DNA of 64,000 bases from Ensifer canadensis (GCF_017488845.2 NZ_CP083375.1:62001-126000), one strand, 5' to 3'. Shown: positions 45,393 to 57,294, counted from the stretch's first letter. Numbers and translations: made by a program. Notes: a model not told the origin generated them from the sequence alone.

Positions 45393-46637
45393 ATGAAAGA
45401 CAGGTTCACATTGGCCGTTACGGGCCAGTCGCTCATAAAGCACGACATCCGCGCTATCCGCGCTATCCGCGCTCCGGCGTTTCAGGAAGTTCAGGCTCTG
45501 CTTCACCGGGCGGATCTTTCGTTCACCAATTTCGAGGGAACGATCCTTGGGAGCCATGGTGGCTGGCCGCTCAAGGGATCATTCTTCGGCTGTAGCGATC
45601 CCGTCGTCCTGGATGCGCTTCAGGCGACCGGGTTTCGGGCACTTTCGCTCTCGAACAATCATGCCTTCGATCTTGGCCCCTCCGGCGTACTGTCGACCTT
45701 GGAGGAAGTGGAGAAACGAGGCTTCCTCCATGCGGGTCTCGGCCGCAACCAATTTGAGGCTGCGCAGGCCGGCACTGGAACGGTCAGTGGGCGGCGTGTC
45801 GCCATGGTCGCGATGGATGGCGGTCCAGGCCCCGATTTCATGTATGCAGCGAATGCAGACATCGGCCGGCCTGAACGCCCCGGCGTGAACCGGCTGCGTC
45901 TGTCGCAGGTCATCAAGGTCGATGACGCAGCCTTCGGGCAGCTTTGCTCCATTCGCGACAATGTCGGCTACACGCCGATCGACCTCGCCAATGACAGCCA
46001 GCCGGACGATCGGCCGCTTGTCGATCCGCAGGACGAGATCGCGATCGCGCGGGCTATCTTCAAACGATCAAACAGCTTCGGCAGGAGCGTCAAAGTCGAT
46101 GATCACGACGTTGCCAGGAACCTAGCGGCGATTTCTTCTGCAGCCGGGGATGGCTTCCTCGTCATAGCCTATCTGCACCACCACCACTGGGCTTCCGACT
46201 GGTACCAGGTGCCGGACTGGGTCGGCGCCGTTGCAAGACGGTGTATCGATGCGGGTGCGGCGATGTTCGTCAGCCACGGCGCTCCGGTGCTTCAACCCAT
46301 GGAAATCTATCGCCGCCGCCCGATTTTCTACAGCCTGGGGAATTTCATCTTCCATGTCAGGTCGGAAAAATCGACGTGGCTGGCACCGGAGGTATGGGAG
46401 AGTGTTGTCGGTGTGTGCTCTTACGGGCAGGATAACGATCTGATCGACATCAGATTCTATCCCGTCGTGATCGGCGGAGAGGACGGATTGAAGGATCGCC
46501 TGCTCGAAAGCCGGCTGGTTCCACATCTTGCAACAGGAGGAGGTGCGACGAGAATCCTGCGGCGATTTAGAGAGCAGTCCGCAAATCTGGGCGTGCAGAT
46601 CGAACTGGAAGGCGGGATCGGTATTTTTCGCATCTAA
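45393..46637 (+). CDS. CapA/PgsA-family metallophosphatase-like protein
   Basis: 414 aa, CapA fold: FTLAVTGQSLIKHD, TNFEGTILGS, LSLSNNHAFDLGPSGVLSTL and FVSHGAPVLQPMEIYRRRPI carry the expected Asp/Asn/His metal ligands. There is no signal peptide, so it is cytoplasmic, unlike capsule CapA. It lies between a peptide transporter and a tripeptidase, suggesting a role in using gamma-glutamyl or similar peptides. A tandem 9-bp repeat in the coding region gives IRAIRAIRA at residues ~19-27. Confidence 0.88.
   Translation: MKDRFTLAVTGQSLIKHDIRAIRAIRAPAFQEVQALLHRADLSFTNFEGTILGSHGGWPLKGSFFGCSDPVVLDALQATGFRALSLSNNHAFDLGPSGVLSTLEEVEKRGFLHAGLGRNQFEAAQAGTGTVSGRRVAMVAMDGGPGPDFMYAANADIGRPERPGVNRLRLSQVIKVDDAAFGQLCSIRDNVGYTPIDLANDSQPDDRPLVDPQDEIAIARAIFKRSNSFGRSVKVDDHDVARNLAAISSAAGDGFLVIAYLHHHHWASDWYQVPDWVGAVARRCIDAGAAMFVSHGAPVLQPMEIYRRRPIFYSLGNFIFHVRSEKSTWLAPEVWESVVGVCSYGQDNDLIDIRFYPVVIGGEDGLKDRLLESRLVPHLATGGGATRILRRFREQSANLGVQIELEGGIGIFRI
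45447..45473 (+). repeat. 9-bp tandem repeat x3 inside capA-like gene
   Basis: ATCCGCGCT repeated three times perfectly, in frame, encoding Ile-Arg-Ala three times. Copy-number change would keep the frame. Confidence 0.9.
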
Positions 46638-46704
46638 GCCGCCGGATGCTCACAGGATACCGCCGCCCAAGAGCATCATCATTCGTCGCCAATGAGGGAA
46701 TTGA

Positions 46705-47976
46705 ATGTATTCGACGGAACAAGAATCGATGGGCATTCGCGAGGACCTTATCGGCCGGTTTTTCCGCTACGTTGCGATTGAGAGCCAGAGTAATGCCGCT
46801 TCAGCGCATCTACCCTCTTCTCCGGGTCAACTCGAACTCGCGAGGGTGCTGGCGGAGGAGATGCGCAGCCTCGGCGTTGATGATGTTGTAGTCGATGAGC
46901 ATGCCATCGTGACGGGTGTAAAGCGGGGCAACAGGCCGGGCGCTGCGCGCATCGGATTCATCGCACATCTCGATACGGTCGATGTGGGCCTCTCCCCGGT
47001 CATTCGGCCGCAGATCAAACGTTTCGAGGGGCTGGATCTGTGCCTCAACCCGGAGAAAGACATCTGGTTGCGGGTCGCCGAACATCCGGAAATCCGCGGC
47101 TGGCAGGGCGGGGACATTATCCTCAGTGACGGAACCAGCGTACTTGGGGCGGACAACAAGGCAGCCGTTGCGGTCATCATGACCCTCCTAGCCAAGCTTG
47201 AGCTATCGCAGCCTCACGGCGACATTGTCGTCGCCTTCGTTCCGGATGAGGAGATCGGGCTCCGGGGCGCCAAGGCGCTCGATCTGAGGCGCTTCCCGTG
47301 CGACTTCGCCTACACCATCGACTGCTGCGAACTTGGCGAAGTCGTTGTGGAAAATTTCAATGCCGCATCCGGCGAGATCGTCTTTACCGGCGTCAGTGCC
47401 CATCCGATGTCGGCAAAGGGTGTGCTGGTCAATCCGCTGCTGATGGCTCTCGACTTCATTTCCCATTTCGACCGTAACGAAACACCTGAATGCACGGAGA
47501 AGCGCAAAGGCTATTTCTGGTTCAAGGACCTTGTTGCGAACGACAGCGAGGCACGGCTCAAGGTCATGATCCGTGATTTCGACAAGGCTGCGTTCGAGCA
47601 ACGGAAGCGGCGTATCGGTGAAGTCGCGGAACGGATCGCGTCGCAATACCCTTCAGGATCGGTGCAATATAGCGTGGCCGATACCTATCACAACATCGGG
47701 GACTACCTCCACGGAGACAACCGCTCAGCCGAACTGCTTTTCAGCGCCCTGGATCGGCTTGGAATCGAAAAAAAGCTCACTCCGATGCGTGGAGGGACCG
47801 ACGGGGCGGCGCTGTCGGCGCGCGGATTGCCCACCCCGAATTTCTTCACCGGCGCTTATAATTTCCATTCGCGCTTCGAGTTCCTGCCTGTTCCCGCGTT
47901 CGAAAAATCCTACGAGACGGCGCGCATGCTTTGCGTCCTTGCAGCGGAACACGACAGCGATTGCCAGAGGGCATAG
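46705..47976 (+). CDS. pepT: peptidase T (tripeptidase)
   Basis: 423 aa M20 metallopeptidase: IAHLDTVDVG (His/Asp), SVLGADNKAAVAVIM (bridging Asp), VPDEEIGLRG (catalytic Glu pair), GVSAHPMSAKG and the PepT-specific DCCELGEVVVENFNAA. Full length with a good RBS (GAGGG). It removes N-terminal residues from tripeptides; with the transporter it would let the cell feed on imported peptides. Confidence 0.93.
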   Translation: MYSTEQESMGIREDLIGRFFRYVAIESQSNAASAHLPSSPGQLELARVLAEEMRSLGVDDVVVDEHAIVTGVKRGNRPGAARIGFIAHLDTVDVGLSPVIRPQIKRFEGLDLCLNPEKDIWLRVAEHPEIRGWQGGDIILSDGTSVLGADNKAAVAVIMTLLAKLELSQPHGDIVVAFVPDEEIGLRGAKALDLRRFPCDFAYTIDCCELGEVVVENFNAASGEIVFTGVSAHPMSAKGVLVNPLLMALDFISHFDRNETPECTEKRKGYFWFKDLVANDSEARLKVMIRDFDKAAFEQRKRRIGEVAERIASQYPSGSVQYSVADTYHNIGDYLHGDNRSAELLFSALDRLGIEKKLTPMRGGTDGAALSARGLPTPNFFTGAYNFHSRFEFLPVPAFEKSYETARMLCVLAAEHDSDCQRA

Positions 47977-48075
47977 ACGCCAAAGATGGACCATGAACTC
48001 GCAAAGCTCTATGCTTTTACGCGGCAGAATGATCGGAATTTGTCTGAAGCAGCGCGAGCTTCACTCACGTCGAAA

Positions 48076-48342
48076 TCACACGGCGGAGGATGATTCGGAA
48101 CCGGACTTGGCCGTCTTCTTTTCACCCGAATTGCGCTTTGAAACCAGCATTTCGAACGCTTCTACACCAAGGATTTGGGCGAGGCCGTCGACCATATCGA
48201 TCGTCGGGCTATAGACACACCGTTCGAGAGAGCTGACATAGGTGCGGTGGACGTTTGCGCGGAGCGCGAGTTCCTCCTGCGAAAGCCCCTTGGCGTTTCG
48301 CAGGGTCCTCAGATTCAGCGCGAAGGTCTCTCGAATATTCAT
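48076..48342 (-). CDS. XRE-family HTH regulator
   Basis: 88 aa starting MNIRETFALNLRTLRNAKGL, with a clear HTH (SQEELALRANVHRTYVSSLE). The tail is Ser/Lys/Glu-rich. Convergent with pepT and divergent from traM. Could regulate either neighbour; no RBS is evident. Confidence 0.85.
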   Translation of the reverse strand: MNIRETFALNLRTLRNAKGLSQEELALRANVHRTYVSSLERCVYSPTIDMVDGLAQILGVEAFEMLVSKRNSGEKKTAKSGSESSSAV

Positions 48343-48585
48343 AATTCGGAGTCATGCGCGTTGCAGTGCATTCATCTACAGAGTATACGATACAATCGCG
48401 CGCTTTAGGCGCTCGCGTGCAGGCACATCTGCGGAAATGGCGCAATTTGTCCATGCAACCTACAAATATGTCTTTGATTGCGGATGAAATCGGTGAATTA
48501 AAGCACCAGAGGTCACAGGCCTGTCTAGGCAGAGTTTCCAACCCCGGCTTGGGATCAAAGATTAGCATTCGCAGACTTAACGGGG

Positions 48586-48903
48586 ATGGAAAACATGGGA
48601 CCTCAAGACGTGCCGCCGCAAGACAAGCTCGAGCTCCGAGCCGTGATTGGGCTCACTCGCGGGCTGCCTCTGGCGGACCTCGAGGCACTCACCACGGGCG
48701 CAATCCGTACCCACCGGAGCCTGGTGGAAAAAGCTGACCAGTTGTTTCAGGCATTGCCGGATGACTATAAGTCTGGAGCCGTTGCCGGAGGCGCTCAACA
48801 TCTTGCCTACATTGAGGCTTGCATTGAAATGCATGCTCAGATGAGCGTCGTGAACACCTTGGTCGACATTATCGGCTATATCCCGAAAGTCCCCGAGAGC
48901 TGA
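48586..48903 (+). CDS. traM: TraR antiactivator TraM
   Basis: 105 aa; the characteristic blocks KLELRAVIGLTRGLPLADLE, IRTHRSLVEKADQLFQALPD and YIEACIEMHAQMSVVNTL match Ti TraM (~102 aa). TraM binds TraR and blocks conjugation until the quorum is reached. ATG 48586 or 48595 are both possible (GGGG is better spaced for 48595). Tail-to-tail with traR, 3-bp gap. A GTGCAG half-site resembling part of a tra box lies ~170 bp upstream but is degenerate. Confidence 0.94.
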   Translation: MENMGPQDVPPQDKLELRAVIGLTRGLPLADLEALTTGAIRTHRSLVEKADQLFQALPDDYKSGAVAGGAQHLAYIEACIEMHAQMSVVNTLVDIIGYIPKVPES

Positions 48904-48906
48904 GGA

Positions 48907-49611
48907 TCAAATCAGCTTTCTACGTATCGCCAGAGCGGTCAGGTGCGTTGTCGTGTGGACGTCGAACCGCTTCTTCGTCTCGGCAAGCTTGACCCGCACG
49001 CTATTGTATTTCACCCCTTCGAGAGCCGCCGCCTCTTCCATGGTTTTGCCGACCGCCATCCATTTGAGATAAGCGGCTTCCTTGGGATCGAGGTGGGCCG
49101 GGCTCTCGGCAGTCGGCCTTGCTTGCATGAAGGCGATACGGGCGTGAAGTTGAGCGACGGCGGTTGCGGCATCGACCGCATCGATCTCTCGGTCGAGTTC
49201 GATCGTCGGCTTCTCAGAAGCCAAGGTGAACATAGACATTGCGCCGTTTGCGGTTCTGACTGGAATGGTAATGCCCGAACGGATTCCGAAATCTGCAGCC
49301 TGTGAATAAAAGGCGCGCTCTGGTTTGGGGAGGCGCGGCCCCTCCTGTTCACCTGCCCAAGTGAAGAGCTTTTTAAATGACTTAGCACGCTTCACCACCG
49401 GATCTAGTCCAGAATAATTTCGTTCAAAGTAAAGGGATCGCCATTCTGGATGGTAGTTCGTGATTGCCAGCACATGGCCTGGCTGGACGTTGAGGTAGGC
49501 GTAGCCGACAAAACCGATCTGATCCGTTAGACCGGAGAGGGCTTCCTCGATGTGATCCTGATCGGCCTCAATTGCGGCGAGGTCAGTTAGCTTATCCAGC
49601 CAATGCTGCAT
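48907..49611 (-). CDS. traR: quorum-sensing activator TraR
   Basis: 234 aa, colinear with Ti TraR. The acyl-homoserine-lactone contacts Trp57, Tyr61, Asp70 and Trp85 fall at identical residue numbers. The C-terminal HTH ([20 protein letters not shown], ending [11 protein letters not shown]) is intact. With 3-oxo-C8-HSL type signal it should activate the tra and trb operons through tra boxes such as 26195-26212. The matching traI would lie at the head of the trb operon, beyond the right edge. Confidence 0.96.
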   Translation of the reverse strand: MQHWLDKLTDLAAIEADQDHIEEALSGLTDQIGFVGYAYLNVQPGHVLAITNYHPEWRSLYFERNYSGLDPVVKRAKSFKKLFTWAGEQEGPRLPKPERAFYSQAADFGIRSGITIPVRTANGAMSMFTLASEKPTIELDREIDAVDAATAVAQLHARIAFMQARPTAESPAHLDPKEAAYLKWMAVGKTMEEAAALEGVKYNSVRVKLAETKKRFDVHTTTHLTALAIRRKLI

Positions 49612-50098
49612 TTGTCACTCCATGCGGATGTTCAGGTGGGACAGTTCATCAGAAGGTCTCCAGTTAGAAGTAACAACCTAGGATAGAAAAATGCATAAGA
49701 TAGCTTATGGAACTTTAGCTTATTTCTCAGATGCTAATCCGTTGGCGAAGGGCATCGATTCTGACTTAGTCTGTGAGCTACGCGTACGGTAGGGCCGCTA
49801 TTTCGTTCTTCCGGATCGCCAAAGTCTCGCTCTCGACAACTAGGTTGACGACTCCTCCTATTTGTCACTATATTTGTTATATACAAATAAGTTTGTCATA
49901 TGCGCTTTTCTGTCAATCGAAAAAACGAGAGTCGATGTCAAATCATCATCAATCTGAATGCTTGATCTCTGAAGTGATTACGAAACAAACGCGCGAAAAT
50001 GCATATGAGCATCAAGATGTATTAGCGTAACATTGATGAAAATAAGCATCTATAAGAGTATCAACATAGTTGTCTTGAGACTCTATTGAGGTTTACCT
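49612..50098. other. AT-rich intergenic region upstream of traR
   Basis: About 490 bases, clearly AT-richer than the flanks, between divergent traR and the AraC gene. It must hold the traR promoter. No tra box or opine-type operator that I could recognise; short frames lack ribosome sites. Confidence 0.4.
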
Positions 50099-50113
50099 AT
50101 AGGAATTGCCTAT
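50099..50113. promoter_or_regulatory. OxyR-type site upstream of araC
   Basis: ATAG-GAATTGC-CTAT: exact ATAG-N7-CTAT, the OxyR half-operator. It lies 75-90 bp before the AraC-type gene. The same pattern precedes oxyR (52275) and katG (55742). Confidence 0.6.
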
Positions 50114-50187
50114 ATCACTGACAACAACGTATTTCTCCTATCCTCAGGCCGAGGCTATATGATCGCTCCAAATTATTGGAGAACAAT

Positions 50188-51156
50188 ATGACTGCTGCAA
50201 AAGTAGCCGACTTTCTCATTGCCGAGGGGAACGATCCAGTCGAGCTCGCTGCTACGCTTTCGCTCCCAACTGTGAAGTTGACTGCCAGGCCCGTCAACAA
50301 AACTGGCATATTGTACAAATGTCGATTTACAAACGCCGGTGCGTTATCCATTGGCCTTAATCGCTACCAAGGACAGTTCTCCATAACACGAGAGGGCGCG
50401 AGCGACCTTTGCCTGATTTTCCTTCCACGGTACGGCAACGCTGTCTTCCATGTGGGTGGCAAAGAAATTGTTAGCTCGGGGCGACAGGGGGTTATTGCTG
50501 ACTGTGCGCAGTACGAGAGCACTTTATTTCTAGGGGCTCGAGAACATTTCGTCATCATCATTGACCGAAATACCCTAAGCAACGGGCTGAGCGATATGCT
50601 TGAGATACCGATTTCCGGAAGCCTCAATTTCCGGCCGGAAATCGATTTGACGGCGGGAGCGGGTGTCGCGATTACGCGTATAGCGGCCACACTTCAAGCG
50701 GGGTTGGTTTTAAACGACGGGCCTTTGCGTAGCGCGCCGCTCGCACTTGCCAGCTTAACTGACGCGCTGACCCAGATGATCCTTGAGACCTTACCTCATC
50801 GCTTTTCCGAGGAATTACACCGTCCCTTTTACCCGTTGCCGCGACATGTGAAGAGGGCAATTGAGTTCATGGAAGCAAACCTCTCAAAACCTTTGAGCAT
50901 TCAGGACATCGCCGGGGGCTGTGGTGTCAGCGTGCGGACATTGCACCAGGGTTTCCGACAGTTCAAGGTAACAACACCGATAGCCCATCTCCAGCATCTG
51001 AGGCTTGAGGCTGTACACAAGGAGCTTCGTTACGCGGAGCCCGGCCAGACCGTCGCTGAAATTGCACTAAAATGGGGTTTTACACATATGGGCCGATTTG
51101 CATCAGACTATCGCAAGCGCTTCGGGCAACTCCCATCCGCAACATTGCGCTCCTAA
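50188..51156 (+). CDS. AraC-family regulator (AraC_binding_2 type)
   Basis: 322 aa from ATG 50188 (TTGGAGAA RBS). A FeaR/PobR-like N-terminal sensor (~200 aa) precedes two C-terminal HTHs (LSIQDIAGGCGVSVRTLHQG; VAEIALKWGFTHMGRFASDY). Its promoter has an OxyR-type site, so it may be a second-tier regulator of the peroxide response. Convergent with oxyR. Confidence 0.9.
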   Translation: MTAAKVADFLIAEGNDPVELAATLSLPTVKLTARPVNKTGILYKCRFTNAGALSIGLNRYQGQFSITREGASDLCLIFLPRYGNAVFHVGGKEIVSSGRQGVIADCAQYESTLFLGAREHFVIIIDRNTLSNGLSDMLEIPISGSLNFRPEIDLTAGAGVAITRIAATLQAGLVLNDGPLRSAPLALASLTDALTQMILETLPHRFSEELHRPFYPLPRHVKRAIEFMEANLSKPLSIQDIAGGCGVSVRTLHQGFRQFKVTTPIAHLQHLRLEAVHKELRYAEPGQTVAEIALKWGFTHMGRFASDYRKRFGQLPSATLRS

Positions 51157-51348
51157 TTGTCCATTGAGGCAACAGTTCCTCACCGCCGTTGTTGCGCGAG
51201 CGATGATACTTTGGACCGTACTGATCGGAAACCATGCCGAGCCCCGGGCTCGCCCGCCTCGATAAATCGGGCGAAATGCGCTTTCGCTCTGTCCAATGTC
51301 CTCAGCGTTTTCCGATCCAGCACGTGTCCCGTTAGCGCCAGGGAGTAG

Positions 51349-52263
51349 TTATCCGATCGGACCAGCGCAGAGCCTGATCGCCGGGTGCCGGAATTCTTGG
51401 AGATGCCGTGCAAGGCTGTTAAATTCATCGGTGCGCGGATCCGATCGCCGCCAAACAAGCACAATGGTTCGAGAATAGTCTGACGCGGGCAACGGTACAT
51501 ATTGCAATCCGTTGGTTTGGGTCGCGGCCAACGCCGGTAACAACGTGCATCCCTCGCCGGCTGCGACCATATATTTCAGGGTCTCGAGGCTGGTCGCATG
51601 TCGGCTTTTCACGTCGATCTCGGCGCATGCGGCAATTGCCTGATCGCGGAGGCAATGTCCTTCCTCAAGCAACAACCGCTCGCGAGGCTGCAAGCCGACC
51701 CATCCTGTTCCATTGGGAGTGGCGGCGGAATGTCCGGTTGGGCACGCCATGACAAAAGGCTCGCGGAACAACGGCATCTCGATCAGGGTCGGTTCACTGA
51801 CCGGCGCCGACATGAGGACGGCGTCAAGTTCACCTAGAAGCAACAACGCTACTAGATCATCTGTCGTGCCCTCGCCGAGAATTAGCGATAGATCTGGATA
51901 TTGAGTGCGTAGGTTCTGCAGAACATGAGGAAAGTAATAAGGTCCGAGCGTCGCTATCGCAGACAGCCGGAGCGCGCCGCCAAATGGCTCCGACGAGCGC
52001 CGAGAGAGGTTGAGCAGCGTGCGAGCCTCAAGGATAATCTTACGCATTTGATCGACGAATTGCAGGCCGTCCGGCGTAACGATCAGCCGTCTGGTAGTTC
52101 GCTCGAAAATCGGTCTCCCTAGCCGCGCTTCGAGTTTGCTGACCTGGACAGATAGCGACGGTTGGGAAACGCCGCATCGTTCGGCTGCCTTCACAAAGCT
52201 GCCGAGCTCCGCAACAGTGACGACATATTCCAAGTCACGAAGTGTAAGGCCTGAAAGGTTCAT
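51349..52263 (-). CDS. oxyR: hydrogen-peroxide sensor OxyR (LysR family)
   Basis: 304 aa. LysR HTH (GSFVKAAERCGVSQPSLSVQ). The redox pair Cys204 and Cys213 (GHCLRDQAIAAC) corresponds to E. coli Cys199/Cys208, nine residues apart, so it is a true peroxide sensor. It is co-directional with katG and hemC upstream. An ATAG-N7-CTAT site directly before its start predicts autoregulation. Confidence 0.94.
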   Translation of the reverse strand: MNLSGLTLRDLEYVVTVAELGSFVKAAERCGVSQPSLSVQVSKLEARLGRPIFERTTRRLIVTPDGLQFVDQMRKIILEARTLLNLSRRSSEPFGGALRLSAIATLGPYYFPHVLQNLRTQYPDLSLILGEGTTDDLVALLLLGELDAVLMSAPVSEPTLIEMPLFREPFVMACPTGHSAATPNGTGWVGLQPRERLLLEEGHCLRDQAIAACAEIDVKSRHATSLETLKYMVAAGEGCTLLPALAATQTNGLQYVPLPASDYSRTIVLVWRRSDPRTDEFNSLARHLQEFRHPAIRLCAGPIG

Positions 52264-52274
52264 CGCGGCAACAT

Positions 52275-52289
52275 ATAGGACATAACTAT
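52275..52289. promoter_or_regulatory. OxyR-type site upstream of oxyR
   Basis: ATAG-GACATAA-CTAT, exact ATAG-N7-CTAT, 12 bp before the oxyR start codon, in the 77-bp hemC-oxyR gap. Confidence 0.65.
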
Positions 52290-52340
52290 GAAAACCTCAA
52301 ATTAATTAAGCCATGCCTATCTTTGTAAGCGTGGCAAATC

Positions 52341-53279
52341 TCATCTGTCGCTCGCTCCACGCGTTGGTAAGAAGAGTGCGGCACCAGCGTTCAGCAAGGC
52401 TTCCGCCATCCGCCCGCCAAAGGCCTGGGCCGGTTCGTTGTCAAGAACGTCTAGCGCCACGGCGACGCTGTTAGTGCCGTCCAACTGATAGACCGACGCC
52501 GAGAACCGCCACCTCCCGTCGGCCCTGGCGCAAAGTCCAGCGATCGCCGAGTGACAATCTCCGTCCAAGAGCCTTAAGCAGGTGCGTTCGGCGACGGCTG
52601 CGTATTGCGCGTCGGGGTCGTTAGCCGCTTCGCAGATGGCGCGTACCTCCGTGTCATGCGCAAGACATTGCAAAGCCAAGGTACCCTGGCCGATGGCAGG
52701 AAGGAAAGTTTCCGGGGTAAGGCGGTGACCATTGAACACTGTCTCCCCTACCCGGTTCAAACCAGCCGCAGCCAGTAGGGTCGCATCGACCTGACCGTCG
52801 CGAACCTTCTGGATGCGAGTATCGATACTGCCCCGGAACTCGCCGTCGATCTCCAGATCGGGGCGCATCGCGCGCAACAGTGCGGCGCGGCGCGGCGAAG
52901 ATGTCCCAACCCGAGCCCCAGGAGGAAGGTCGGCGATGGAGGCGTACCGAGTTGAGATGAAGACATCCGCTGGATCCTCGCGTGGCAGGAAGCCGGCGAT
53001 TATCAATTCGTCACTCTCTATCTCATTGCCCGGCATGTCCTTGAGACAATGAATCGCCAAATTGGCCGCGTCCGACACCAAAGCTGCTTCGACCTCGCGG
53101 ACGAAGTGCCCCTTGCCGCCGGCGCGCGCCAAGCTACCGGCGATACGGTCACCGCTCGTTTCGAAGCCGACCAGTCTGAAGCTAACGCCCGGCGAGCGCG
53201 AGCAGATATAAGCCCCAGCCTGCTCAGTTTGTATGGTGGCTAGACGGCTTTTTCGGCAACCAATACGTAATTCGACCAT
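52341..53279 (-). CDS. hemC: accessory porphobilinogen deaminase (hydroxymethylbilane synthase)
   Basis: 312 aa. Conserved HemC blocks: ELRIGCRKSRLATIQ, GGKGHFVREVEAAL, IHCLKDMP with catalytic Asp81 (E. coli Asp84), GTSSPRRAALL, RGSIDTRIQK, AAAGLNRVGE, LPAIGQGTLALQCL, and the cofactor-binding Cys in LLDGDCHSAIA (~240). It is diverged from housekeeping HemC (for example RGSID for RGNVD, KDMP for KDVP) but keeps key residues. Located between katG and oxyR, it probably boosts heme supply for catalase. ATG 53279 chosen over TTG 53294. Confidence 0.9.
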   Translation of the reverse strand: MVELRIGCRKSRLATIQTEQAGAYICSRSPGVSFRLVGFETSGDRIAGSLARAGGKGHFVREVEAALVSDAANLAIHCLKDMPGNEIESDELIIAGFLPREDPADVFISTRYASIADLPPGARVGTSSPRRAALLRAMRPDLEIDGEFRGSIDTRIQKVRDGQVDATLLAAAGLNRVGETVFNGHRLTPETFLPAIGQGTLALQCLAHDTEVRAICEAANDPDAQYAAVAERTCLRLLDGDCHSAIAGLCARADGRWRFSASVYQLDGTNSVAVALDVLDNEPAQAFGGRMAEALLNAGAALFLPTRGASDR

Positions 53280-53412
53280 TTTAGGATTTCGCAAGCACAG
53301 CCGCGATCCGCTGCGCGTCTAAAACATCACGGCGGCATCAAGATTGAGCGACATCGATGCGGTTGAGAGGCGCCTTCCCCACCAAATTTGGGTGTGGGGA
53401 AGGCTAGTCAGA

Positions 53413-55756
<2,344 letters not shown>

Positions 55757-55797
55757 AAATTGAAGATATCTGGGCACTTCAGGCTTGGTGCAACCCA

Positions 55798-56019
55798 TCA
55801 GCCCTGTGCACCTAGCTTGTGCGTGGTTGCCTGCTTGGGCGCAGAGGCCACTGAGATCTGAGAATTCGCCAACTTATCCTGCATGGCGGTCAACCCGGCA
55901 AAGACGGCCTGGACCTCGGCGCGGACATTTTCCATCCGCTGTAATGGGCTGACCTCTTCGGCAGCCAGCTTTGAAGCTTCGGAAACCTGGTTGAGGAGAA
56001 AGGGGATAATATTGCTCAT
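55798..56019 (-). CDS. small hypothetical protein beside chemoreceptor remnant
   Basis: 73 aa starting MSNIIPFLLNQVSEASKLAA; RBS AAGGAAT. Helical, with VRAEVQAVFAGLTAMQDKLA suggesting a coiled coil. It follows the truncated receptor gene on the same strand. Unrecognised family. Confidence 0.6.
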   Translation of the reverse strand: MSNIIPFLLNQVSEASKLAAEEVSPLQRMENVRAEVQAVFAGLTAMQDKLANSQISVASAPKQATTHKLGAQG

Positions 56020-56144
56020 CAAAAATTCCTTGGATTGAAATGTCCGAACTCGCCTCCTGTCGGCATGAGCAGACTTGTTACTCATGGCGACACGAGGCGC
56101 TAATCTCCAGTACGTCATTGTGCAGATTGAAAATGGAAACGGCC

Positions 56145-57275
56145 TCAGAACTCTTCCCAATCTGCCGATTGCTGGAGTGCTCCGGCAGATGATCGGCCAT
56201 TACCCCGTGAGAAGGCTGCGGCAACTTTGTGCACCATGGCAGTAGCGGGTGAAGGCTGTGGACGGGCTCCGGCTCCCGCGACCCGCATGGGCGTTGGACC
56301 GCCGTCGAAGCGGAACTGTGCGATTTGTCCCGAAAGCGATGTGGCTTCAGAGGCAAGAGCTTGGCTGGCCGCCGAGGTTTCTTCTACCATCGCGGCATTC
56401 TGTTGGGTTGATTGATCCATGGAATTGACGGCGGTATTGATCGAGCGCAGTGCCATCGCCTGTTCCTTCGCGGTCTCAGCGATCGAGTTCACATGTCGGT
56501 CGATCGCCTGGACTTCCGTCACGATTTCACTCAGGGCCTTCCCCGTCTCGCCCACTAGCGTCACCCCTGATCGGACCTGCTCTGTCGAATTATTAATGAG
56601 TTGCTTGATCTCCTTCGCCGCGTTGGCTGACCGCTGTGCCAGTTCTCGCACTTCCTGCGCGACAACAGCAAATCCCTTGCCGGCTTCACCAGCGCGTGCC
56701 GCTTCAACGCCCGCGTTCAGCGCGAGAAGATTGGTTTGGAATGCGATCTCATCGATAACGCTGATAATATTGTTTATCTCGCTCGATGATCTTTGGATCT
56801 GGTCCATCGCCGTAACAGCCCGATCGACGACGGCGCCGGATCGCTCGGCATTCTCTCGCGTCTTGGCCACGATCGAGCGTGCTTCTTCCGCCCGCTTCGT
56901 TGCGCCATCCACCGTTGTCGAGATCTGTTCGAGGGCGGCTGCGGTTTCCTCTAGGGCCGCAGCCTGCTGCTCCGTTCTTCGCGCGAGATCATTCGACGCG
57001 ACACTGATCTCTTTCGCTTGGCCATCAATGGAGAAGGCATTACCGCCGATTGCCTTCAAGGTCGTCTGTAGCTTCTCAGCCGAATGGTTGAAATTAACGC
57101 GGACTGCGTCAAGGGCTGCATCGAAAGGCTGGGTGAGCCGGAAGCCGAGATTGCCATCCGCCATTTCTTGAAGTGCAGTACCGAGTTGTCGCACCGCATC
57201 ATCGGTCTTGGCGGCTGCGGCATCGCGTTCACGCGCCGCGGCCTTTGATGTTTCAAATGCACTAGAAAAATTGCT
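56145..57275 (-). pseudogene. methyl-accepting chemotaxis protein, 5'-truncated
   Basis: The frame keeps the end of a HAMP region ([20 protein letters not shown]), the methylation helices, the highly conserved hairpin ([29 protein letters not shown]...) and a CheR/CheB-binding C-terminal pentapeptide-like DWEEF. Upstream it stays open as [20 protein letters not shown] but reaches TAA at 57276-57278, with no ATG and no sensor or membrane part. So ~300 N-terminal residues are missing. The junction with unrelated, lower-GC DNA is near 57262. A soluble remnant could still be made from GTG 57194. Confidence 0.85.
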
Positions 57276-57294
57276 TTATCTACTGAGAAGTAGG

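Noticed and set aside
48415..48433. Possible tra box upstream of traM
   Set aside because: Only the GTGCAG half matches the consensus; the second half is displaced, so it is not a convincing TraR site.
51180..51348. Minus-strand frame after oxyR (NYSLALTGHVLDRKTLRTLD)
   Set aside because: Some stretches look protein-like, but the frame overlaps oxyR and has no start or RBS; perhaps a gene remnant.
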